Source of the DNA: Helichrysum umbraculigerum
Taxonomy: Eukaryota; Streptophyta; Magnoliopsida; Asterales; Asteraceae
Direction of reading: 5' to 3'
Assembly: GCA_949592205.1 (NCBI GenBank)
Contig: CATIUR010000001.1
Location: forward strand, 314,492,250-314,556,249
DNA length: 64,000 bases
Below are positions 1 through 12,172 of this stretch, piece by piece (the stretch's first letter is position 1; each line of letters begins with the position of its first letter). The notes under the pieces are model-generated. The model was not told the origin of the DNA. It did not search any database and saw only the letters and a program-made list of their open reading frames with translations. Both the position numbers and the translations under genes were made by a program.

Positions 1-407
1 TTCTAAATACTTTACAACGAGTTAGAAAATTAACACTTTTCATATTTGGACCTTTTATGTACGTTTTAGAATTGTTTCTGTTCGTTTATAATACGTTTTA
101 TGTTAAACGTATATTTAGACCGTTGTATCTATATGTTATAGCTATATAAATACTCGTAATTAATAATTACATTATTAAGTATTTTTGTATCACGAAACTT
201 TTGTCATTTATTTTTGTCGGGTTCGTTCCGATATATTTGTACGTAACTTTTAATACTTGCTTATTACGTATTACTTTTTGTTTAAAAGTACCAGGCTTGC
301 TAGACTTACATCACATCAAGAAGTTTTGTTAAAACTTAATCAGGAAATTAGCGTAAGAATGCACATGCTTAATTGTTAATTAATACCTAATTTGGAGAGT
401 TGTCACA
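1..407 (-). mobile_element. Partial LTR, G2 family (Ty3/gypsy, Tekay-like), 5' outer end
   Basis: Read on the minus strand this begins TGTGACAACTCTCC at 407 and runs leftward off the window. It closely matches 60060-60513, the start of the G2 3' LTR; shared words include ATGTTAAACGTATATTTA and GAAATTAGC. The outer end at 407 abuts a plus-strand gag ORF, so this LTR belongs to a separate element inserted into element Y. The flank right after it is GTTTG (408-412), the expected target duplication; its partner lies outside the window. Confidence 0.85.
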
Positions 408-1021
408 GTTTGGCCCCACAGATCCGAGGCATGGTTATGTCCTCCAAACCAGCTACCTTTAGGAGCGCAGTAGACCTGGCTCAAAGCTTGACTGATGACG
501 CCATCCTGATTGGCACTTTGAAAACCATCCCAGTAAAAACAGAACCTACCCGTACTGATGCGGGCGACAACAAACGCAAATGGAACAGCGATGGTAACGA
601 CCGTCAGGTTCAACAAAACAGGAACCCGGGAAACACCCGAGCCTTCGCTGCGATCACCAACACTGAACAGAAACCCTACCTTGGTAACAGGCCCAAGTGT
701 GGGAAGTGCGGAAAACATCATGAAGGAGATTGTTTCTTCTGTGATAAATGCAACCGATTCGGACACAGAACCGAAGCTTGTAGAACTCACCCCACGAACA
801 ACGAACAACGAAACAATGGTTGTTTCCGATGTGGCGACCCGGGACACTACCGAAATCAGTGCCCCCAACTCTATAACGCCAACAATAATCAGAATAACAA
901 CAACGAGAACAACCCCGGGAACAACAATCAAAACAACAACAACCGCATCGCAACCATCCCACCGGGGCGTAGCCGCGCATATATCCTTCGCGCACCAGAA
1001 ACGGTTGCGGATCTCAACTAG
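408..1021 (+). pseudogene. Truncated Ty3/gypsy gag with CCHC zinc knuckles (element Y)
   Basis: C-terminal half of a gypsy Gag, the structural protein that packages element RNA. The frame enters from the left at codon 410, after the inserted LTR, so the N-terminal capsid part is missing. Visible are the segment SSKPATFRSAVDLAQSL, typical of the region after the capsid domain, a variant C-x2-C-x3-H-x4-C (CGKCGKHHEGDC), and two regular C-x2-C-x4-H-x4-C knuckles (CDKCNRFGHRTEAC and CFRCGDPGHYRNQC). An Asn-rich stretch follows. A TAG at 1019-1021 lies where Gag normally continues into protease. No protease, RT or integrase follows before the 3' LTR, so the element is internally deleted. Confidence 0.85.
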
Positions 1022-1300
1022 CACGGTACGTTTTAGCGACTATTGCTACGATTTAACATACGTTTTACTCGAATGTCGATTCGAACACAACACTTGGTAA
1101 ACTCTGACCACGAAACGAAACACACAACATATTGAACTATGCCGCGAGCATACTTAAACTGATTGAACTTCTATGGCAGCAATTGAACGCCACGCAAACT
1201 ATTACTATTGTTAATAACATAACTTATCGGAGAACATACGCCGCGGGCGATCCGAATTGGTTTTAAATCTCAGGACGAGATTTCTCTAACGAGGGGAGAA
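1022..1300 (+). other. Decayed 3' internal sequence and polypurine tract of element Y
   Basis: No ORF of note. The last part, GGACGAGATTTCTCTAACG followed by AGGGGAGAA (1292-1300), matches the junction between pol and the 3' LTR in G1 and G2 (minus strand at 48718-48750 and 60514-60545). The purine run is the probable plus-strand primer site. The rest of pol has been deleted between the gag remnant and here. Confidence 0.75.
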
Positions 1301-2149
1301 TGTAACACCCCGCAAATTTAAACACGATTAATTAAGTTAATCACTTGCATTATTAGGTTAATTCCCTACTTGAGTGAATTCACAACACATATTAGAGGTA
1401 AGTCTAGCATAGCCCAACTAGTTAATACGCGTAGTATTACTTATTTGTAATTAAATGTAATTACATACGAAACGAATTGAACAAACGCGACAAAAATATA
1501 CGACTGTTGGTGAACAAACTTTGGTTAATAAAACGAAATTATTAAATAACGTCGTAACGAATAAATATTTTGTCAAAAATATTTACAAATCATTTTATAA
1601 CGCAAAACGTTTAATTCGTACAATTTAAATAAAACAAAGTTTAAAATTTTATAACTAAATTAATTTGGTTTCATAAAAATATCCTAATTAAAAATATAAA
1701 GAAATATGTAATTAAAATGTATTAACTTAAAATATTTTAACATTTAACGATCGGGTAAATAAACACGGAGTACGAACACGGAGGCGAAAAAGGTAACAAA
1801 ACCCCTTTCCCCTCCCCACTTTCTCATTCATCACCATCTCTTTTCTTCTTTTCTCTCTCTAGTCACAACCACCACCACCTACAAAGCTACCACCAAAAAC
1901 GACACCAAAACTACCATTAAACGGCCCCCGATCACCTCGCTCCTTTGGAATAAAGTGATCACGACAACGAGCTCTACTCATCTATCTTTTCGGATTTCAA
2001 ATCCGGCACTCGTAAGTTTCCGACGAATCCCGCAAATCTTTAGATCTCGATGTTATAATTGATATTTCTTGTTTAATATACTTAGATTACCATGTTTTAG
2101 TGTTTTATACAACCGATTATGTCCAAAAACGAACCAAATCTCGTCTTTT

Positions 2150-2560
2150 TCAAGCTGTTCGTCGAACAGCTGATAGTGTCGCATAGGGACCGAAAACAGT
2201 ATAGCGACACTTCCTTAGTGTCGCTATTAGTGCCGCCTGCAACCCAAAATATACCGTCACTTGCCTAGTGACGCTATCAACTTTACGATACCGACACTCC
2301 TCGAGTGTCGCTATTCACTGACCGACACATCTATGCGCCACTTACCAAGTGCCGCATAAATTAGATTTTTCAATTTTATCCGACACTCCGTCAGTGACGC
2401 ACAAATCTTACACCCGACACTTCGTAAGTGTCGCACTACTATTTTAACCGACACTTCATAAGTGTCGCATAACAATCTGATCACCACGTATACCGACACT
2501 AGCCTAGTGTCGCATAACCAAAACAAGTGACGCCCCTAGTGTCGCATAAAACAGCAGGTC
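2150..2560 (+). repeat. Cluster of inverted GTGTCGC / CGACACT words in Y LTR
   Basis: More than a dozen short units of the form CCGACACT(n)AGTGTCGCAT alternate here, so neighbouring words pair as small hairpins. The spacers differ from unit to unit, so this is not a simple tandem array. A similar cluster lies in solo LTR S at 13850-14240. Confidence 0.7.
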
Positions 2561-3212
2561 TCAAACTAATTTTCCACTAAGTGTCGAACTTAACCGGCAT
2601 CGAATACTCACATATTATACGATACACGAACTATACAAATATTACAAACATACTTGTTTTATCGAAATGTTGCTTTCAAACTATCACCAACGAGTCGTAT
2701 ACATTTTCACAATTACGAAATACAAACGTAAACATTTAAACGAACGATTTGGACGTGACTTGGTTGTACAAACACTAGCATGGATGATTAGTTTAGACAT
2801 CCACATACTTATTAAATCTCGTACGTTAAGGACGTTAGGAGATTTCAGACTGTACTTGGGCTTAGGTTTGCTAGCACTCACACAACTACTTAAACTCAAC
2901 AGGTGAGTTCACAGCCCCTACTTTTACTGTTTTAACTGCTTTGAACAGGGGTGGAAAACATAGTCAAACTCTTTTATATACAAACATGATTGTATACCAT
3001 TTTTTTTACTCAAACAAGTAGAGTACCTTGAACTAGTAAACTGATAAACAAAATGGACGATTTCAATCTAATATGTAATACTGCCCGTACGTGGTCCAGA
3101 TACGGGTCTTAGGGGGAGTGTTACATATTACTTTCATATTACCAACGCTGTAAATACATGAACTCGTTTTTGAGAACGCTGGAGGATAACCAGCAACACT
3201 TTATATAACGGA

Positions 3213-3412
3213 CTGGGTAACTGAAAAGTCCCTACTTGACATGGGCAACACTACTGAAAAGTCCATACTTGACATGGGCAACACTACTGAAAAGTCCCTA
3301 CTTGACATGGGCAACACTACTGAAAAGTCCCTACTTGACATGGGCAACATTACTGAAAAGTCCCTACTTGACATGGGCAACACTATTGAAAAGTCCCTTC
3401 TGACATGGGCAA
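3213..3412 (+). repeat. 33-bp minisatellite, about 6 copies
   Basis: Tandem units of 33 bp containing GGGCAACACTACTGAAAAGT and CCTACTTGACAT, with point differences between copies and a degenerate last unit. Because 33 is a multiple of three, it creates repetitive ORFs on both strands that I do not regard as genes. Confidence 0.85.
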
Positions 3413-4162
3413 TGGGTTTCCTACTAACATGGACCCACCAAACGATTAGGATTGTAACACTGCCGTACGTGGTCCAGATACGGGTCTTAGGGGAGTGTTA
3501 CACCTACGAACAACTAATAGGATACTTACATTCCTACTATAACTTGAACTATATTTTTGGGCAATATCCCAACGAAACATATCTCTGATTAGGATACGTA
3601 TAATTCTACAAAACATACTTGAACACAGGATACTGTTTTTCCTACAATAAATAGGATACGAACATTCCTACAAACAACTACTTAGGAACATATTTGATTT
3701 CATGAACTATACTTTTGGGTGACATCCCAACGATACGTTATAAACAATTGTGGTTTATCACAACTGAACTTGTAAACATAAAACCCATGAATTCACTCAA
3801 CCTCGTTGTTGACTTTTACTATGTTTTTCAGGGAATTAGCTGCGCATGTAAGAATCGCCAACGCACATGGAGAGTTAGGCGACCCGTGACGCTTTAGGAT
3901 GCCAACTTTTTGGAAACATATGGATTTCTTTAGTATAACTGAAATGTTTTAGTCATATTTCAGAAATCTACTTTTGTAAACTTACTACTTTTAACTTATA
4001 CGATTTGATGAATCGTAAACTTTGTAATTAACACTTTTGGCATCTTAATATATATATTGTTCTGTTGTAATCATAAGCTCTGATACGTATGCATGCTTTG
4101 TTATTGTGACACCCCAATACTTAAACTAAATGCTTCCGCTCAACGAAATTGGGGGTGTTACA

Positions 4163-4570
4163 TTATTTTATTATGATTTATTCTCGCAAAAATCAATTGG
4201 ATCGGTTTGTTTTCCTAATTAGGAGCGGTTATTGAGCATTATTTTATTCTGATTTATTCTCGTGAAATTCAATTGGATCGGTTTTGTAAATGACCATGGA
4301 GCGGTTCTTTAGCATTATTTTGTTATGATTTATTCTCACGAAAATCAATTGGATCAGTTTATTTTCCTATTTAGGAGCGGTTATTGAGCATTATTTTATT
4401 CTGATTTATTCTCGTGAAATTCAATTGGATCAGTTTATTTTCCTAATTAGGAGCGGTTATTCGGCATTATTTTATCCTGGTTTATTATCGCGAAATTCAA
4501 ACGGATCGGTTTATTTCCCAATTTAATAGCGGTTTGTTTCCCAGTTTGAAGCATTATTTTAATGTGATTA
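4163..4570 (+). repeat. Degenerate tandem repeat of about 76 bp, 5-6 copies
   Basis: Units start with GCATTATTTTATTCTGATTT and contain CAATTGGATCGG and GGAGCGGTTATTGAGC. Starts fall near 4161, 4237, 4311, 4388, 4463 and 4551. The AGCGGTT word recurs in the opposite orientation near 9200-9285, on the far side of the transposase-like gene. This is how subterminal repeats of En/Spm (CACTA) elements behave. Confidence 0.65.
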
Positions 4571-4679
4571 ATTCTCTATAAATCAGTTTGATGCGCGCAA
4601 CAGCTATATATATCGTGTTCAAAACCAAAATATCGATCGATTACTAAATTACCAAAACGTACATATTTATATACATATT

Positions 4680-4686
<7 letters not shown>

Positions 4687-4757
<71 letters not shown>
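4687..4757. repeat. (TA)n microsatellite
   Basis: About 70 bp of perfect alternating AT. ORFs reading through it (poly Ile-Tyr) are artefacts. Confidence 0.95.
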
Positions 4758-4760
<3 letters not shown>

Positions 4761-4808
4761 GTTGTATATGTAATATACACATGTTCAAATGTCACCTAGC
4801 TAACTAGC

Positions 4809-7800
4809 TATCTAGTCGATCGATCATCAATGTAGCGTTTTGCAAATTCAGCTCCCCACCTAATGATAGACTGGTCCAACTCTTTGGATGTATATTGCCT
4901 GTTTGATTTCCAAATCTACATAGAAAAATATACAATGACAAACTAGTTATAATTTGATGTGTCCATTATACACTGAACACTAGCAACTACTTAAGGACTT
5001 ACGTACATTGGCTGGGAAGTTTCTTTCCATATTTATAGCAAATTGGAACATGTGTTTCATCATGTAGTAGCCGCATTCCTAGCTAAATTGTTGTTGGGGA
5101 CACTAATTAAAGTTAAAAAGTTAGTTAAACAACATTATTCAATATAATGTCCATATATATATAAATAAGAAATTCGAAACAACTTACATCAACCATTTTC
5201 CAATTCCATTTCCGGGATGAATTAGTCCTAATCAATTATTCAATATTATTAAGTTAGTACAGTTATAAAAACACATGGGTATAGTCGAGGATTTTTACAT
5301 ATCGAAAAGTTTAGGACTCTTACTCTTCTATTCTTTTTTGTGAGAGCATAAGATCCGGGTACCTTCCCCTTCCTAATCGAATCCACAATGTACCCAGTGT
5401 GTTCAACTTTATCAATAATGAACAGGACCCAATGTTGACTACCAACAAGTTTAAACATTTTAGTATAAATATTGATTAAAACAATATAGCAAGCAAATAT
5501 ATAGATATAGATATAATATACGGAGTAATACGTAATGATGGTAATAGGGAGCAATAAAATAGTGTTTGTCACTGTGAAGATCAAACTGTTGTGAGATGTA
5601 TTTTATGACATCCGTGTAGGCAAAAAAGTCTTCACAAACACTAAATTGAATAGCACTCGGTGATAAGAACGCACATTTGGTTGGAATCCCCGTCTTCAAG
5701 CGCAACTCAAACAAGTACCTAAAATCAAAATATGATGAATTAAACTATTAAAGTATTTGTAATAAATCACAAATTTTCTTAATAGAATATATACATATTA
5801 ACATACATACATACATCGCAAACCAATAAATTATGCTGATATCCAGCCATTCATTTGTCATCTAGATTAGCAGCCCCTCATATTGAATCCATTCCTGCTG
5901 TGAATCCGCATACATATTGTGTGGCGGATCAAGTGGAATCAAAGGACACCCATCCATCAATTCTCTAAATCACTCACCCAGTTCCCTGATTTCGGCCAGC
6001 CTCTTATCCCGCTTCAGTTCCATATTGCAAATTCGTGTGGCCAGTTCAACTTCACGCTTTGATAGTTCTACAGGTCATAGTGGTGGAGATGGTGGTGGCA
6101 ATGGGTGCTACATTAACAAAGTATATACTAATATACATCATATACGTTAACCATATAGAAAAAAAACGCACATATGCATCTTCTGCCGAAAATGGTTGGC
6201 TGCTACGGGGGTAAGGTTGTGAAGTCCTGTTACATGTGGAGATGCGGGGTGACGCTTCACTTGGAGGCTACATTATTATTACAAAAATTATTGAAAATGT
6301 ATAAACATAAGACATATATGTACATCATTATTTGGCTTAAGACATTACCGGTGAGTGACGTGCCGTGTCATAGAGTGTTGGGGGGGAGGCACTCCTAAAG
6401 TCGTGTGGCGACTCGTCGCGGCCAAGCTACATTAATTAACGGTAACTTTTAAAAGAAGCGTCACCATATTGAATACATTTTTAAAAACAACTAAAAGAGT
6501 CGTGTGGCGACATATCACAGACAAGATACATTTATAAAAACAGTTATCTCAATAAAGTATATATTACAATATACGGATTAACACACTTTTATATTAAATA
6601 CAAATGAATATAAACCTTGATAGCGGTGCGAGGCCATTGAATAAATTCACTTTTTGCTTGGCCTAGAAGAGTGATTCCCTCCTTAGGAATTGGAATGCCA
6701 AGGAATTCAAAACCTTGTTCTACGGTGTCAACTTGAACAAACACATGACCCATCACTAGTCCTTCCTTGTGAGCCGGATGTGTCATCCCCCTCGCCCAAC
6801 TAGTATCATGAGTACCATATGGCATCATAATCTGACATGGAGCAGGGGCCTGTAAAAGAATAAGTATATAACATTTATTGTAAATATTAAGATATATCTA
6901 TATATACATAATGTATTTAACATGTAAGGAATTACCTCATCCTCATCAGACCAGTCGGATGATCCATTTAATTTAGAAAACAAGAAGCGTTGGTCAGCCT
7001 TGAGATTCTTCATGTCTTTTGTAATTCTAGCTAATTCAGCTCTACAATTTTCTAACGCCGTTGCAGAAACTTGTTTATCATCCTGAAACCGCTCAGTGAA
7101 GGACTCAAATTCCTCAAGTGCGAGTGCTTTCCTTTTTTAACCCTTCTTCCTATGTCCAAGGGCTTTTTTACTACCAACAACACTGGACACCGCCCGAGTC
7201 CTTCCCCCGTGCTCTTTTCCCTTGTACCTTGTTAGGGAATCTTCCCCCCTCTCATCATATGTACCATCATTCAACATTTTTCTCTCTGTTGTGAACTGTT
7301 AATCAATGAAAGAAATATTGACGTCTTATAACATATTTAGTAACAAAAGTTAGTAGCACAGTACGCATTTAATATATTACCAAATATTTTTCTACACTTT
7401 TAAGATACTCGGCCATAACTTGAAACCCCGTTTTCTTGCCCTCCCGTAGTCTGCATAAAGATATAAAATAGAACGCTCTGCCTTCAGTTTTGCTAGAACT
7501 GGGTATTGTTTATGTATATCGACTTTGTTCTTGTAATAAAACTCTCTCAGTCCAGCATATTCCAATCGACCTACACGGGCAGGATCCGTGTTTTTAGCCG
7601 CACTTTCCTTCACTTTCTCACTTTTTGCCTTCACATATGAGAAGTAAAAAATTAATTGTTAGTGACAGTTTTAATCAAAATCATTCCTACTTAATCATTA
7701 GAAGCAACCGATACAAACATGTTCTATAAATACCTTGAATTCTTCCGTGGTCCTCGACTCAACAAATCTTGGCCACTCTTTCTTATTCAAATAGGAATAT

Positions 7801-8174
7801 TTTTCAAAGGGATGTACACCCTTAGCAACAAATTGAGTGGTAAGCTCACTTTTAAACTTCCTCCAATTTTTATTTACCTTCCTCATATGTATACCTTTGT
7901 AGTTATCGTTTGGTATGTTCCAATAACTTTTTGTTATGTCCCATAATCGATTTACCATTTGAGGAGTCACTTTTGTATTGTCATCATGTGGAACTTCCTT
8001 AGTGTTCCAATCCAAATAGTAAGGAATTTGTACTCTAATCTCTGTACCAAACCATGAGGTATAATCTGGCCTATTAGCTCCTACAGGTTCTCCTTCCTTG
8101 GTGAACTCAAAGAAACGGTTTGGATCGTGAGTGTAGTCATTACCCTTTGCAGCCCCTCGTCTCTTGCCTACCAT
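4809..8174 (-). pseudogene. En/Spm (Ptta)-type transposon gene: Transposase_24 plus Ulp1-like protease, multi-exon, decayed
   Basis: Minus-strand gene with start ATG at 8174. Exons with GT-AG borders: 8174-7734 (Transposase_24-like; residues include YWNIPNDNYKG and NWRKFKSEL), 7628-7381 (HKQYPVLAKLKAERSILYLY), 7295-6936 (Lys-rich and coiled-coil), and 6849-6616 (Pro-rich linker then a domain with GFEFLGIPIPKEGITLLGQA). Less certain exons follow near 6060-5890 and 5714-5600. A Ulp1-type cysteine protease lies at about 5465-5330 (QHWVLFIID carrying the His, YIVDS the Asp) and 5083-5008 (ECGYYMMKHMF carrying the Cys). The C-terminus is near 4910-4809, ending TAG. A frameshift near 7440 and a TAA near 7138 show it is not functional. 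Ptta/En-Spm genes often carry a C-terminal Ulp1 domain. Exon borders are my reading of splice consensus. Confidence 0.7.
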
Positions 8175-8716
8175 TTCGTTTATAATAACCTACAAAAAAT
8201 TATCTTATTACAATTAAAACATTCAACAAACCTTAACTAAATCATATCATGAATCTATATATAATACACCAATAAATAACATAAAGAAGAAAAAGTCACA
8301 AACATGTGTACGGTCAATTGAATTCTTTTCTTTTATACTGTACATAGATCGATTCAATCAATTCAATTCGAGTCAAATACAGACAAAGATTATTTACATA
8401 CAGGCATCAAATACTCTTTTATACATACATTCAATTCAACTAGAAAACACGAGAAACAATTAAATGCTGATACTTTACAGACAAAGTTCTTTACATACAC
8501 GTGTGACTAATATATAAAGAGTATTTAAGAAATAACACATGTGTGTGGACCACAAACATGAAAGATCACAAATCGGATATCACTTTAATTTCCAATTCAT
8601 ATATATTTGTTAAGTTTTTGTACAATCAATTTGAGACAAAGATTCCTTAAATACGGGTATTGCCAACAACATTAACATTAACATATACATATATCAAAGA
8701 GGATGTATGGACCACA

Positions 8717-8786
<70 letters not shown>

Positions 8787-9190
8787 AAACAAACCAAATA
8801 TCACTTTTTGTCATGTATACATATGGACCACTGACGGTAATTCTTAAATGTGCATCACTTGTTATCGAACCAACTGCATTATATTTATAGTTCCCAAAGT
8901 TAATCAAAATAATTTATATCACCTCTATATTCATGTATCATCAAAAAATTTTAAATAAAATCATCGAAATCCATAATAATTTTCAATGTACAAAGAACTT
9001 TGACGGAAGATAAGTACCCTTATATAGAGAACAAATAATCGGTCAGCAAGTGGAAATCGCCGGTGTGTAAATAAGGAAGAAGATTGAAATGCGCATTGGT
9101 CACAAGTGAGGAAGGAGGGAGGGTTTGTAGGACTTTTTAAAATGTTTTGAATGAATTTGGTGCGAAATTCGAAACATTTGAGTGAAAATT
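8175..9190. other. Non-coding upstream region of the transposase-like gene
   Basis: AT-rich, no credible ORF. It holds a (TA)n run at 8721-8783. It is probably the promoter side and end of the En/Spm-like element, but I could not find a CACTA-type terminal inverted repeat. Confidence 0.5.
8721..8783. repeat. (TA)n microsatellite
   Basis: Sixty-three bases of perfect AT alternation. Both strands give a spurious Ile-Tyr ORF. Confidence 0.95.
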
Positions 9191-9199
9191 TTCAAATAT

Positions 9200-9285
9200 C
9201 TTGAAGCGGTTACAAACTCAAACCGCTTCATTATAGACTTAACCACCGCTCTAAATAATATGATAACCGCTACGCTTTTCCATGA
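9200..9285. repeat. Subterminal AACCGCT / AGCGGTT words
   Basis: Within 86 bp the words AAGCGGTTAC, AAACCGCTTC, AACCACCGCTC and ATAACCGCTAC occur. They are mostly inverted relative to the AGCGGTT words at 4200-4540. With the gene between them, they look like left and right subterminal inverted repeats of one DNA transposon. No feature is visible from 9286 to 9621. Confidence 0.5.
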
Positions 9286-9621
9286 AATGATGAGTAAACT
9301 GGTGACGTCGCACATTGGCGGGAAACGAAAAAATATAATAATGTATAATAATACACACTTGGAGCGCGCATTTGTTGCGTTTTAGAATAATATTTTATCA
9401 AATAAAAAATAATATTTAGATCCGATATGTACATACCGTTTATTAGTACTGCAGATGGTATGGAATATTAACCAGATTTTTGATAGTTTGGTGTTGCTAG
9501 GGTATGAAGGGGGAGAGATAAACTCACTTTTTATAAATCCATTTTTTCCCCTCAATGGAAATATTTAATTCATACCCTGCAACAAGGTATCTCTCAAAAG
9601 AGAACTTCATTTGATTAGTTC

Positions 9622-9923
9622 AGCAGTAATATTGCTTCTGCAATAATCTGCTTGGCTAATAATTTGAAGTTCAATTTTTCTAAAATGATCTTCAATGGAA
9701 TGATATATAACCTGGAGCATCCCAAAGACAAATTTTTCATCTATCCAAGGTTCTTGCAACATTTTTTTAATATAGAATTAAAAGACCTGCCAACTGATGG
9801 TGGCAAGCTTGTTCTCCTTTTTCATACTCAAAAATTATTTGCAAATATGAAGGGAACAGGTTCATTAAAAGGCATTGCTTTTTCAAGGAGGGTCACTGAC
9901 CTTACTTCACACATCAAAAGTGA
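9622..9923 (+). pseudogene. ORF A fragment 1 (element R4), accessory retrotransposon protein
   Basis: Coding fragment of the same protein family as the long ORFs at 20762 (minus), 38678 (minus) and 62321 (plus). The frame is open from about 9619. Visible core: ASAIICLANNLKFNFSKMIF, then FFIYPRFLQHFF. This corresponds to the LVYNK-FNFS-IF block and YPRF signature of the other copies. The upstream part is lost or too decayed to read. It is interrupted at 9924 by solo LTR L1; the reading frame resumes at 11831 after the duplicated target AGTGA. Function unknown; there is no membrane segment or known catalytic motif. Confidence 0.7.
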
Positions 9924-11830
9924 TATAACACCCCTCATTCATAATACTGAATATTATATTATTATCACGGAAGCAAATTTATAAAAACATATTTTCTTAC
10001 TATACATTAAAACTGTGTATAACTTTTTGCAACATTTATACTACCTGCTTAACAACTAATCTAACTACGGCTCACTTTTTACAAAACGGGGTATTATATA
10101 ATACAAAACATGGTTTATAACAAACTTTATCAGAGTCGCCAACATCAAACATTCCCTGCTACTAGAGCATCATATTCCTGCAACCTACATCCCAAAATAT
10201 AACCTGCAGGAAGTAAAATGAGGGATTAGCACGAAGCTAAGTGAATGGATTCATCACACACAATTCAACCTAGCATAACCACCTGTTTACACCAAACAAC
10301 CGTAAACACATGATACAACCAGTCAACAATACAATAATGAGGATCGGTGGTTCTGGAGAATACCATAATACCCGGGTGGCTTCCCAGAACACTTATCCAA
10401 CCATATCCGTATGGCCAAAACGGACGAGGCCGATAGCTAGTGTCTATTATACTCAAACACAGGTTCTATACACACAACCAATGAAGCAAGACCCTGTGTA
10501 ATTCACATAATAATCAACTAGCTCAACCAACCAGTTCAACTCGTTGACCTCATTAACAACTGATGCTCGAAGGCCACACATAGCACGTAGATTTATAATC
10601 AACAATATCAACTAAATAATTCAACAATTATATCTACGCTTACTTGTTGTAACCAAATAGTTACAACTAAATCAAATGGTGAGTTCTAAATCCACTCACC
10701 GATACCTTTGTCTTCACAAACTCAGAATCCAGGTGTCACTTATCTTTTGGAGGATCTGAGAACAACAATCAATATAAGTTAGTAATCAGGATCATCAATA
10801 CTTAACTTATATCCAACAAAATTCAAGGAACTAGATATTATTCACATAACCATATTAAGTTCCTAATCATATTCATGGTTCACAATAAAGCATATCAACA
10901 TATACTTATCAACTTTTTACGTTACAATGGCTTAAAATCAAAATTCTCAAAAAACGTGTTACTAGCCGCCGGGTAGCCCAAGTACCCGCCGGGTACTTGG
11001 TTTAGCAGCCGGGTACAACCCGAAACAACCGAGTACATTTCCATTTCATGGTTACAGAACTATTTCACGTTTTAAAGACTGGAGTAGTAGCCGGGTTCTC
11101 AAACTAGCAGCCGGGTTCTTGGCCCAACCCGTTTACCCGCCCGGTAAGGAATGTACCAGCCGGGTACCCCCTTCGTCCAAGCCAACCCAGCTCTGCTCAA
11201 ACTCAACACCCGATTTTTACTATCAAAATCACAAAACTCGATTTCTATCAGTTTCATACAACTAATAACTTCCTATAATCATCATGTAACATTTATAACA
11301 TGTTTTCTAACATCAATTTACTACAAAATCATCAATCAACCTAATTTACTTAAAAATTCAATTTGAAGAACAACTTACATGTTACAAGGAATTAGACAGT
11401 GATGATGATGATATTTAGCTCAATCACAGCTCAAGATCACAACAAACTTCCTGATTCAATCTTTGGTTTTGATTTTCTTTTTAAGGTTTTGGTTTGAGTT
11501 TAAAGGTTTCAAAGAAAAGGAAGTAACTTTCCTTTTTTGGAAAGTGAAATATATAAGTCGGCCAAATCACAAACCGAACCTGTATCCACTTAAAAGCAAT
11601 CCCCTTTCTAACTTATTGTCTGGAACCTAAATACCAATTGCGAGAAACTTATTTTATTTTACCGTCAACTATAGTAAATTAAAACAATCAATAATTTAAT
11701 ATTCACAATAAGTCCTGAGACTTATTCATCTAAGTTTCACAATTAAACAATTAATATCAAGTAATTTCTAAAACAATTAAATAATCAATTTAAAATAAGA
11801 AATTACCAGACCACTGGAGAGGATGTTACA
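9924..11830 (-). mobile_element. Solo LTR L1 (Ty3/gypsy type), TSD AGTGA
   Basis: Minus-strand LTR starting TGTAACATCC at 11830 and ending GGGGTGTTATA at 9924, where the usual final CA has become TA. It is flanked by AGTGA at 9919-9923 and 11831-11835. The interrupted ORF reads in frame across the duplication, which confirms both borders. No internal domain is present, so it is a solo LTR left by recombination between LTRs. A cluster of CCGGGTA words lies at 10960-11165, as in the G2 LTR. Confidence 0.85.
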
Positions 11831-12172
11831 AGTGAACCCTCCATAGCAGAGATAGCACCATCATCTACCTCTGCACCAACAGGTGAAGATGTAGTTACAC
11901 CCTCTGCATCCCATCCCACACTTGTTGTTACAAAATCAAAGAAAACAAGGGACCCCAAACCCACCAAACAGAAAGCCAAAAGGGCTACAAAACGGGTACA
12001 TGAGATTCCTTCTTCTCATGTATCTCAGACAACTGGTAATGAGGAGGTGGTCTACACTCTACAGGGTGGATGACCATGTGGAAAGGGCTACCACTACTGC
12101 TTCTGCCTCATTGGAGAACAGGACAGTGATAATGAAAATAGGACCCAATCCATGGCAACACAGGATACTGAG
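11831..12172 (+). pseudogene. ORF A/B fragment 2 (element R4), Ser/Thr/Pro- and Lys-rich linker
   Basis: Continues the frame of fragment 1 after L1. It encodes a low-complexity Ser-Thr-Pro segment followed by a Lys/Arg-rich stretch (KSKKTRDPKPTKQKAKRATK). A stop occurs near 12073 in the original frame; a frame shifted by one is open up to 12172 and resumes at 25226. The composition matches the linker that follows the YPRF domain in the N1 and E4 proteins. Solo LTR S interrupts it at 12173. Confidence 0.6.

Larger units (their letters stand above)
1301..4162 (+). mobile_element. 3' LTR of element Y (Ty3/gypsy), about 2.86 kb
   Basis: Begins TGTAACACCCC directly after a polypurine tract and ends GGGGGTGTTACA at 4162, giving complementary TG...CA ends. 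Length suits the long LTRs of Tekay/Del-type chromoviruses. Inside are a cluster of GTGTCGC/CGACACT words (2150-2560), a splice-donor-like AGGTGAGT followed by TCACAGCCCC (2901-2918), a motif shared with the other gypsy LTRs here, and a 33-bp minisatellite. The stretch GTACGTGGTCCAGATACGGG occurs twice (about 3090 and 3469). No paired 5' LTR lies in the window. Confidence 0.8.

Noticed and set aside
380..1100. Long minus-strand and alternate-frame ORFs over the Y gag
   Set aside because: Shadows of the plus-strand gag, which has real zinc knuckles.
3241..3588. Repetitive ORF with an 11-residue repeat (MGNTTEKSLLD)
   Set aside because: Product of a 33-bp minisatellite inside an LTR; the other strand gives an equally long ORF. 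No sign of a gene.
5917..6398. Plus-strand Ser/Gly-rich ORFs
   Set aside because: The minus strand here carries readable coiled-coil text of the transposase-like gene (ELATRICNMELKRDKRLAEI), so the plus ORFs are antisense shadows.
8647..8907. Ile-Tyr ORFs over TA runs (also at 4576-4788 and 58340-58669)
   Set aside because: Pure microsatellite translation.
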